Below are positions 9,051-15,707 of a stretch of 64,000 nucleotides of DNA, piece by piece. Origin of the DNA: Reinekea marinisedimentorum (GTDB lineage Bacteria > Pseudomonadota > Gammaproteobacteria > Pseudomonadales > Natronospirillaceae); assembly GCF_004341165.1 (NCBI RefSeq), contig NZ_SLZR01000009.1, positions 62,001 through 126,000 of the forward strand. Direction: 5' to 3'. The notes beneath the pieces are model-generated. The model ran no database searches. It was not told the origin of the DNA and worked only from the letters and a program-made list of their open reading frames with translations. The stretch's first letter is position 1, and every line of letters begins with the position of its first letter. Made by a program: the position numbers and the translations under genes.

Positions 9051-10310
9051 ATGAACGTCAATACCCCAATGAAAACGCTGGTAGCCGCGTTGCTGCTTGC
9101 AAACTCCTCACTCGCTCTGGCTGCACCAACAGAAGTCACCATGTGGCGCCATGAGACTGGCGACGCCGAGATGCAAGCCAGCGAGGCCGCCGTAAACCGC
9201 TTTAATGCCTCTCAGGATCGCTGGGAAATCTTGGTAGAAAAGTTGCCTGAAGGCTCTTACACCGAATCCATTACTGCTGCTGCATTGGCGAATACGCTTC
9301 CCTGTGTATTCGATATGGATCAGCCGACCGTGCCTAACTTTGCCTGGTCCGGTTACCTCCGCCCGATCAGTGACTACCTTAGCCAGGATTTTCTCGACGG
9401 TTTGAATACCGGCGCGAAGGGGCAGTATAAAGGCCAAGTTTATTCTGTTGGTCAGTTCGATGTTGCACTGACCCTGTTTACCCGAAAGTCCATATTGGAA
9501 CGGTTTGATATTCGCTATCCGACTTTGGAAGCGCCCTGGACAAAAGACGAACTGATGGCCGCCATCAAGAAGATTAAAGCGTCCGGTGAGTTTGCCTATC
9601 CTTTCGATGTGAATACCAACTGGACCGGCGAATGGTCCTCTTACGGCTATGGGCCTTTATTGCAGTCATTTGGGGCGGATCTGATTGATCGCGACAACTA
9701 TTTAGAAGCGGAAGGTACGCTCAATGGCGACGCTGCTGTGCAGTGGGGCGAATGGTTCCAGTCGCTTTTTGAGCAGGAATTTGCCGATCGTAAACCGGCC
9801 GACGACAAGCGTTTTCAGAATGGAAAAATTGCCATTCACTATACCGGTTCCTGGTCTGCTAAAGACTACACCGATGCCTTCGGTGACGACCTGGCCATTT
9901 TGCCTCCGCCAGATCTGGGTCACGGCCCGGTTGTGGGTGGTGGTTCATGGCAGTGGGGTATTTCCAGCTCATGTAAGCACCCGGAAGGCGCAGCCGAATT
10001 CGTTCAGTTCCTGATGAGCGATGAAGAAGTGGCCGAAATGTCTGAAAAGACCTCCCTGATTCCAACCTCATCCGGCGGCGCGGCGCTGACTGAACAATAC
10101 AGTGAGGGTGGCGAGTGGCGCATTTTCTATGAGTTTTCAGAACAGTATACGGTCATGCGCCCTGAAACACCGGCCTATCCAGTTATTTCCAGTGCTTTTG
10201 ATAAGGCCGCGCAGGACATTATTGACGGCGTGGATCCGCAAGACGCTCTCGACAATGCCGTTGACACTATTGAGTTAAACATCGAAGACAATGGTGGTTA
10301 CGGGTTCTGA
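9051..10310 (+). CDS. ABC transporter sugar-binding protein (family 1)
   Basis: Periplasmic binding component that delivers the sugar to the two permeases downstream. The start at 9051 follows a GAGAGG ribosome site and gives a clean signal peptide of about 24 residues (MKTLVAALLLANSSLALA). Starting at 9003 would put the start codon inside the operator. The 419-residue protein has the WRHETGDAEMQASEAAVNRFNAS opening typical of MalE/UgpB-type extracellular binding proteins and a tryptophan-rich sugar-binding region (GSWQWGIS). With GH32 and fructokinase in the same operon, the ligand is probably sucrose or a short fructan, though this is inference. Confidence 0.88.
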   Translation: MNVNTPMKTLVAALLLANSSLALAAPTEVTMWRHETGDAEMQASEAAVNRFNASQDRWEILVEKLPEGSYTESITAAALANTLPCVFDMDQPTVPNFAWSGYLRPISDYLSQDFLDGLNTGAKGQYKGQVYSVGQFDVALTLFTRKSILERFDIRYPTLEAPWTKDELMAAIKKIKASGEFAYPFDVNTNWTGEWSSYGYGPLLQSFGADLIDRDNYLEAEGTLNGDAAVQWGEWFQSLFEQEFADRKPADDKRFQNGKIAIHYTGSWSAKDYTDAFGDDLAILPPPDLGHGPVVGGGSWQWGISSSCKHPEGAAEFVQFLMSDEEVAEMSEKTSLIPTSSGGAALTEQYSEGGEWRIFYEFSEQYTVMRPETPAYPVISSAFDKAAQDIIDGVDPQDALDNAVDTIELNIEDNGGYGF

Positions 10311-10320
10311 ACCCAGCCAT

Positions 10321-10350
10321 GAACGACTGCACCACTCGGCGCAGTCGTTC
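10321..10350 (+). promoter_or_regulatory. Intercistronic hairpin between binding protein and permease
   Basis: A perfect 10-bp stem (GAACGACTGC with GCAGTCGTTC) and 10-base loop lies 10 bp after the binding-protein stop. No T-tract follows. Such hairpins stabilise the upstream message, giving more binding protein than permease, as in the malE-malF spacer. Confidence 0.6.
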
Positions 10351-10385
10351 GATAAGTCATTCACTCACAGATACTGGTTGTACTT

Positions 10386-11504
10386 ATGACGCTTTCCACT
10401 ACCCAAGCACAAGCAGCGCCCATTAAGAAGAATTATCGTGGTCCGATGTCGCGTTTGCAGTCGCGTTATGGGCTGCTGATGATCGCCCCGGCCGTCTTTT
10501 TCTTATTGATGTTTCTGGTCACGCCTACTCTGATGGCCTTTTATATGTCGTTCACCAACCAACGGCTAATATCCCCGAACCCGACGGAATTTGTCGGGCT
10601 TCGGAACTATGACCGGGCGCTGGCGCTGAGTGTCATCCGGTTGCCGGCTGAACGGGACGAACAAGGCAATATCCAGGTTGATGACGATGGCAATACAGAA
10701 TTTCCGCGCCTGCGCACCGTGACCCGCAAGGATGAAAAATATAAAGGCTTTCGTGAGCTTTACAGCTGGGAAAGCGATGACACAAAAACGGTGCTGGTCG
10801 CCAAAGACCCCATTTTCTATAAATCATTCTATAACACCTTTCGTTTTGCCTTCATGGTTGTTCCGCTGCAGGTGGCAATGGCATTGGGGCTGGCCTTACT
10901 GATCAACCGCCAGATGAAGGGGGTTAACTTTTTTAGGTCGGTTTATTTCGCGCCTGTCGTTACCTCGATGGTGGTGGTTTCCATTGTCTGGTCTTTCTTC
11001 TTCAACAAAGACATGGGGTTGTTTAACCGCTACCTGGAGGTGTTCTCGTTCGGACTCATAGAAGGGCCTAACTGGCTCGGTGATCCGGCCTATGCCATGA
11101 AATCGATCGTCATCATGTCGGCCTGGCAGGGCGCCGGTGTTCAGATGCTGATATTTCTGGCCGGACTGCAGGGTATTTCAAAAGACCTGTATGAAGCCGC
11201 ATCTATTGATGGTGCTAATGGCTGGCATAAATTCCGCTTCATTACCCTTCCCGGGCTGAGGAATACCTTTGTCTTTGTGGTTATTGCAACAACGATCGCA
11301 GCATTCGGCCTCTATACCCAGGTTGCCGTAATGACGGCCGGAGGGCCGGTCGACAGCACCACAACCGTTATGTATCACGCTGTTCGCAAAGGACAGACAG
11401 AGCAGGACATGGGCTATGGCTCGACCATTACCGTGATCTACTTTGCGGTCATTCTGATCATAGCGCTGCTTCAGAAACTGTATTTTGAACGTAAGGGAGA
11501 CTGA
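10386..11504 (+). CDS. Sugar ABC transporter permease, MalF-like
   Basis: Inner-membrane permease of the CUT1 type. A first membrane helix (about residues 30-55) is followed by an unusually long polar insertion of about 80 residues (charged, with DEQGNIQVDDDGNTEF), then five further helices. The EAA loop that contacts the ATPase is visible as YEAASIDGANGWHKFRFITLP. The 372-residue length exceeds the usual 290-310 because of this insertion, which would lie on the periplasmic side between helices 1 and 2, as the large MalF loop does. It pairs with the next permease. Confidence 0.88.
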   Translation: MTLSTTQAQAAPIKKNYRGPMSRLQSRYGLLMIAPAVFFLLMFLVTPTLMAFYMSFTNQRLISPNPTEFVGLRNYDRALALSVIRLPAERDEQGNIQVDDDGNTEFPRLRTVTRKDEKYKGFRELYSWESDDTKTVLVAKDPIFYKSFYNTFRFAFMVVPLQVAMALGLALLINRQMKGVNFFRSVYFAPVVTSMVVVSIVWSFFFNKDMGLFNRYLEVFSFGLIEGPNWLGDPAYAMKSIVIMSAWQGAGVQMLIFLAGLQGISKDLYEAASIDGANGWHKFRFITLPGLRNTFVFVVIATTIAAFGLYTQVAVMTAGGPVDSTTTVMYHAVRKGQTEQDMGYGSTITVIYFAVILIIALLQKLYFERKGD

Positions 11505-11507
11505 CCC

Positions 11508-12401
11508 ATGATCGAAACGAATGTAGATGCCATGCGCCCCTATAAAACCCTGTTGCGATACGCCGTGATGATCTTCCTGGCATACATCTTTGCGTTTCCA
11601 TTGCTGTTTATGGTGATGTCATCGTTTAAAACCGAGAATGCGATGTTCGCTGATATGTACTCATTGCGAGCAGTATTACCGGTCGGCGACCTGATGCTCG
11701 ATAACTACCAGAACGTGTTCCGGAAATCGAACATCGAGTTATTCTTTTTTAACTCCGTGATTATCACCACACTGAATGTACTGTTGGGTCTGATCGTCAA
11801 CAGCATGGCGGCATTTTCGATGGCACGTTTAAAGTGGAAAGGGCAGGAGTTCGTGCTAATCGCCATTGTCTCGCTGCTGATTGTGCCTTTTGAAGCCATT
11901 GCCATTCCGCTATTGATGCTGGTGGCCAAGCTGCCCTGGATTGCGTTTGAAGGCGGCGAGCTGGTGGTTCAAAGCTCATGGCTGAACACCCTGCATGTGC
12001 AGATTATTCCGGGAATTGCCAATGCTTTTCAGATCTTCCTGTTTTATCAGTTCTTCAGAGACATTCCGAAAGACTTTGACGAAGCGGCCGCCATCGACGG
12101 TGCCTCGCCGCTGCGTACTTTCTGGTCACTGATCGTTCCCATGTCCGGCCCGGTATTCGCTACGGCCACCATCCTGGCGTTTCTGGCCAACTGGAATAAC
12201 TACCTTTGGCCAATTCTCACCACTCAAAGTGAGAGCGCCCGGCCGATCATGGTTGGTATTCAGATGTTTTTCAGCAACAACACAGACTGGGGAGAAATTA
12301 TGGCCTACTCGACCTTGACCACCATTCCCGTGTTCATCGTCTTTATTGCTTTCCAGAAAAAATTCGTCGCATCGCTGGCAGGCACCGGCATCAAAGGCTG
12401 A
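11508..12401 (+). CDS. Sugar ABC transporter permease, MalG-like
   Basis: The second CUT1 permease, 297 residues with six predicted helices and the EAA loop FDEAAAIDGASPLRTFWSLIVP. It starts three bases after the first permease stop, so translation is probably coupled. It forms the heterodimeric channel with the upstream gene. No nucleotide-binding subunit is encoded in the operon, so the transporter must use an ATPase encoded elsewhere, as with MsmX/MsmK-type shared ATPases. Confidence 0.88.
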   Translation: MIETNVDAMRPYKTLLRYAVMIFLAYIFAFPLLFMVMSSFKTENAMFADMYSLRAVLPVGDLMLDNYQNVFRKSNIELFFFNSVIITTLNVLLGLIVNSMAAFSMARLKWKGQEFVLIAIVSLLIVPFEAIAIPLLMLVAKLPWIAFEGGELVVQSSWLNTLHVQIIPGIANAFQIFLFYQFFRDIPKDFDEAAAIDGASPLRTFWSLIVPMSGPVFATATILAFLANWNNYLWPILTTQSESARPIMVGIQMFFSNNTDWGEIMAYSTLTTIPVFIVFIAFQKKFVASLAGTGIKG

Positions 12402-12442
12402 TCCTTTAATCCGCGACAACTTATCCGTGGCAGTATGGCTTT

Positions 12443-12463
12443 GCCTGCCCTTCGGGGGCGGGC
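12443..12463 (+). promoter_or_regulatory. GC-rich hairpin, possible partial terminator before GH32
   Basis: GCCTGCCC pairs with GGGCGGGC (one G-T pair) around a TTCGG loop, followed by CCCGTTTT. It lies between the permease and GH32 genes and could act as a leaky terminator that lowers expression of the last two genes. Confidence 0.5.
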
Positions 12464-12503
12464 CCGTTTTGCCTGCATTCAGGTTTTGTTACAGGTAATT
12501 TAT

Positions 12504-13991
12504 ATGAGTTCTAATGATCGTTTTCGTCCACAGGTCCATTTCACTCCACCGTCTAACTGGATGAACGACCCTAACGGATGCCTATACCATAACGGCGTCT
12601 ACCATCTTTTCTATCAATATCATCCGGGGAGTACTCAATGGGGCCCTATGCACTGGGGGCACGCGACCAGCGCGGATCTGCTGCATTGGCAGCATCATGC
12701 AGTTGCTTTGCAGCCGGATGCGGCCTTGGGCGCAGCTTTTTCCGGTTCAGCGATACACGACCGGGACAACCTCAGCGGTCTGTTTACGGATGATCAGGGA
12801 CTGTTGGCGTTCTATACCACTCATCTCGATCGGGGCCCAGAACAGGACCCGCTGCAGCAGCAATGCATGGCCTATAGCCGTGATGGCGGCAACAGCTGGC
12901 AGCCTATTGCAGATAACCCGGTCGTAGCCAACCCGGGAATTAAAGACTTTCGTGACCCCAAGGTTTTCTATCATCAGCCCAGCCAACACTGGATCATGGT
13001 GGTGGTTGCTGGCCAACAGGTGAACTTTTATCGTTCCCGAAACCTTCTGCAATGGGAGTATTGCGGTGAATTTGGTAAGTATCAGGGGCACGACGAGGTG
13101 GTCTGGGAATGTCCTGACCTGGTTGAAATGACCGACGATAGCGGCCGGTCGCATTGGGTGTTGTTCATCAGCGGCGTGACACCGGCAGAGAAACCGTTCC
13201 CGCCGATGCAGTATTTCATCGGTCACTTTGATGGTCTTACCTTTGCTGAAACCGCCCCCGGCGAAATGGTCAACATCGTTGATTTCGGGGCCGATTTTTA
13301 TGCCGCCCAAAGCTTCCACGGTACCTTCGATAACGACGGTCGACATATCTGGATTGCCTGGGCGAACTATTGGCCCTACGCCAATGTGACGCCGGCTGAT
13401 CACTGGCGCGGAATGATGTCATTGCCCAGAGAGTTGTCATTGGTCACGGTTAATGGCCTGCCCCGGTTGCAACAACGCGTTGTGCGTGAGTTTGATGCCC
13501 GGCTGAGTGAGCCTTACCGGGTTCAGTCACCGCAAGCCTGGGCGATCCAAAATCCGGAGCTGGCGCAATCCATTGAATTTAAAGTCACCGGGGCGAAACA
13601 TACGGATGCCACTTTGCGACTCAACAACGCAAAGGGTGATGAACTGTGTCTGAGCTGGTCCGCTCAGGCCCAAACACTGACCCTCGACCGAACGGGCATT
13701 GCTTCTTCTGACTTTCATCCGATATTCAATCAGATTAAAACCGTTTCACTTCTGCATGAGCTGGGCGATGACAGTGTCTTAGATCTTCGCATCATTGTGG
13801 ATCGCTGCAGTGTGGAAGTCTTTGCTCTTAATGGTCGTGTGGTGCTCACCAGTCAACTGTTTCCGGAGCAACCGTTTGCTCTTGCGTCATTAGAGTGCGT
13901 CGGACCAGTTGAGGTGACACAGGCTTACCTGCCGGATCAGACTGAGGATTGCGCCCGTTCTGATGAGCCGGTCTCCCTGGCGGCCGATTAA
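12504..13991 (+). CDS. GH32 beta-fructofuranosidase
   Basis: Glycoside hydrolase family 32 enzyme that releases fructose from sucrose or fructo-oligosaccharides. Catalytic motifs are intact: WMNDPNG at 19-25 (nucleophile D22), RDP at 150-152 (transition-state stabiliser) and WECPD with acid/base E202. A C-terminal beta-sandwich domain completes the 495-residue protein. I start at MSSNDRF, close after an ACAGG site; an earlier in-frame TTG would add a non-conserved tail spanning the upstream hairpin. There is no signal peptide, so the enzyme works in the cytoplasm on substrate imported by the ABC system. Sucrose versus fructan versus sucrose-6-phosphate cannot be separated, but ABC import suggests an unphosphorylated substrate. 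Confidence 0.92.
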   Translation: MSSNDRFRPQVHFTPPSNWMNDPNGCLYHNGVYHLFYQYHPGSTQWGPMHWGHATSADLLHWQHHAVALQPDAALGAAFSGSAIHDRDNLSGLFTDDQGLLAFYTTHLDRGPEQDPLQQQCMAYSRDGGNSWQPIADNPVVANPGIKDFRDPKVFYHQPSQHWIMVVVAGQQVNFYRSRNLLQWEYCGEFGKYQGHDEVVWECPDLVEMTDDSGRSHWVLFISGVTPAEKPFPPMQYFIGHFDGLTFAETAPGEMVNIVDFGADFYAAQSFHGTFDNDGRHIWIAWANYWPYANVTPADHWRGMMSLPRELSLVTVNGLPRLQQRVVREFDARLSEPYRVQSPQAWAIQNPELAQSIEFKVTGAKHTDATLRLNNAKGDELCLSWSAQAQTLTLDRTGIASSDFHPIFNQIKTVSLLHELGDDSVLDLRIIVDRCSVEVFALNGRVVLTSQLFPEQPFALASLECVGPVEVTQAYLPDQTEDCARSDEPVSLAAD

Positions 13992-14023
13992 CCGTATCGC
14001 ACGTTGAAGAGTTGGACGATGTT

Positions 14024-14953
14024 ATGATGAACAAACCGATTTATGCCTTTGGTGAGCTACTGATCGATTTTTTACAGGTGGGTCAGACGGTCTCCGGTGC
14101 ATTAGCGCTGCCGGTATTTAATCAATTTCCGGGCGGAGCTCCGGCAAACGCGGCTGTCGCCGCCGCGAAACTGGGAGCGGAGTCTTACATGATCGGCCAG
14201 GTGGGCGATGATCAGTTCGGCCGCTTCTGCCGCGACGCACTCGAGAAATATTCGGTCAATACTGAGTATTTGAAGACGACCGATCAGGGCAAAACACCAC
14301 TGGCCTTTGTCTCTCTGGACGACCAGGGTGAGCGTAGTTTTGAGTTTTACCGGGACCGAAGTGCGGATCTTCTGATTGAGCTGGGTGACTTGCCAAAGGC
14401 TGAGGATTTAAGGCCCGGCATTATTCATGTGTGCTCTAACACCCTAACTGATTCACATATTGCCGCGGTGCATCTGGAGTGGATTGAGCAGTTGAGTCAC
14501 AGCGGAAAGTTTACCGTCAGTTTCGACGTGAACCTGCGTAAAAACTTGTGGCCGGAGGGCAGCAACTATAAGGCCCCGATTTTGAAAATGCTGCAACTCG
14601 CAAACATCATCAAAATCAGCCGGGAAGAACTCGACGAGATCTTTTCTGTAAATGCTGATACGGCGCTGACCGAGCATTGTTTTGACGGCAATGCTGAGGC
14701 TATTTACATTACGGACGGAGGCCATCGCCTTAAGGCGGTGAGTCGATTTGCCTCCGTTGAGATTCAGCCACCCAGTGTTAACGTTGTAGACACGACCGCT
14801 GCGGGTGATGCTTTTTCAGGTGGATTACTGTACCAAGCGTCAATGGGCGTCACAGATTGCAGTGCTGTTGCCGGGTTTGCGACCCGCTGTGGCGCTTATG
14901 CTGTTCAGCATGCCGGTGCGTTTACCTCGCTACCGTCAATGGCGGACATTTGA
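14024..14953 (+). CDS. Fructokinase (PfkB family)
   Basis: Ribokinase/PfkB-family kinase that phosphorylates the fructose released by GH32. The N-terminal FGELLIDF and GGAPANAAVAAAKLG motifs (sugar binding) and C-terminal DTTAAGDAFSGG (anion hole, catalytic Asp near residue 262) are complete. Length is about 309 residues from ATG 14024; the adjacent ATG at 14027 is equally possible. It is the last gene of the sugar operon. A clear paralogue with very similar motifs lies at 52752-53705 outside any sugar operon, so this copy is probably the inducible one. Confidence 0.9.
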   Translation: MMNKPIYAFGELLIDFLQVGQTVSGALALPVFNQFPGGAPANAAVAAAKLGAESYMIGQVGDDQFGRFCRDALEKYSVNTEYLKTTDQGKTPLAFVSLDDQGERSFEFYRDRSADLLIELGDLPKAEDLRPGIIHVCSNTLTDSHIAAVHLEWIEQLSHSGKFTVSFDVNLRKNLWPEGSNYKAPILKMLQLANIIKISREELDEIFSVNADTALTEHCFDGNAEAIYITDGGHRLKAVSRFASVEIQPPSVNVVDTTAAGDAFSGGLLYQASMGVTDCSAVAGFATRCGAYAVQHAGAFTSLPSMADI

Positions 14954-14988
14954 AATTAGAGGTGGCGAGGCATTGTAGCGGTGCCTGA

Positions 14989-15021
14989 AGCCAGCCCCAC
15001 GTTACGTTCTCGAAGCTGGCT
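14989..15021 (+). terminator. Possible terminator of the sugar operon
   Basis: AGCCAGC (14989-14995) pairs with GCTGGCT (15015-15021), followed by TTCTCT. The loop is long (19 bases) and the T-tract weak, so this is tentative. Confidence 0.4.
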
Positions 15022-15090
15022 TTCTCTGCTGGCTGATCGGATTCGCATGAGAGCGCCAGCAGAAACGATCAATGTGCAGCGTCTTCAATC

Positions 15091-15139
15091 AATACTTTCC
15101 AGTCGACAACCGCGATTCTAAAATCCTGCAGGCCGCATT
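15091..15139 (-). pseudogene. Fragment of the yacL 3' end
   Basis: These 49 bases match 18641-18689, the end of the intact yacL gene, with one mismatch and in the same orientation. No reading frame remains. The match stops abruptly at 15139, eight bases before a fragment of a different gene begins. Together they look like the joint of an old tandem duplication. The rest of the 754-bp gene-free stretch (14954-15707) holds the DsbA-like fragment, a MITE and otherwise nothing recognisable. Confidence 0.85.
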
Positions 15140-15146
15140 GGAAATT

Positions 15147-15300
15147 AGTTCAGCTGGAGCTGGCATGCCTGCGTGAGTTCTTTTTTCAGACTCTGCGTTT
15201 ATTGAGCCTGCGCGGTCATTCGGTGTTTCTTTTGGTCAAATTGTGAATGGGTGTTCTAGGGGCGAGTTGCCCGCGGTCATGAGCCTAGAGTGCCAGTAAA
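15147..15300 (-). pseudogene. Internally deleted copy of the CSWC DsbA-family gene and its promoter
   Basis: Bases 15147-15213 match 7152-7218 (part of the C-terminal coding region) with about nine mismatches in 67. Bases 15212-15300 continue directly with 7664-7750 (start codon and upstream region) with about eight mismatches in 91. Roughly 445 bp of coding sequence between them is missing, so no protein can be made. Weaker similarity runs to about 15325. The orientation equals that of the intact gene at 7024-7671. Confidence 0.88.
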
Positions 15301-15490
15301 TGGAATTTAATTCGAGGTGGGCTGCTTTGAAACACCGGCGCTTGCAATGTGAACGCTCTTAAATTGATGACGGCCGTTAAAAGCGACTTTGCCACTCATT
15401 CAGATCAATAAAATCATGGCCAAACTGCGTTAAATTTCTGCAAATAAAAACAATAAAAGAGCAGCACTGACGCTTGCCTGACAGAGTTAT

Positions 15491-15654
15491 CTAGTGGGCC
15501 ATGCGCAAAGTTAGGTAATTGTTCGCTTCGCAGTTCAGCGAAGATATTCGTTGAAAAACCTTGAAATAGCGCCACTATTCCAGCGCTTTTTCGCCTTGAT
15601 CTTCACTGAACTACTGTGCTCCTTAGTGACCGAACTTTACGCATAGCCCACTAG
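15491..15654. mobile_element. Foldback MITE, copy 1
   Basis: A 164-bp element beginning and ending in CTAG, with terminal inverted repeats starting CTAGTGGGC. The inverted similarity continues across most of both halves, so the element is nearly one long imperfect palindrome around a small central hairpin near AATAGCGCCACTATT. It encodes no transposase. The copy at 47542-47705 has the same length and differs at about eight positions. Confidence 0.88.
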
Positions 15655-15707
15655 CTGAGAACCTTCTCGCAAAACCATCGTGTCTATTACTGTAAAAAGG
15701 ACTTGTT

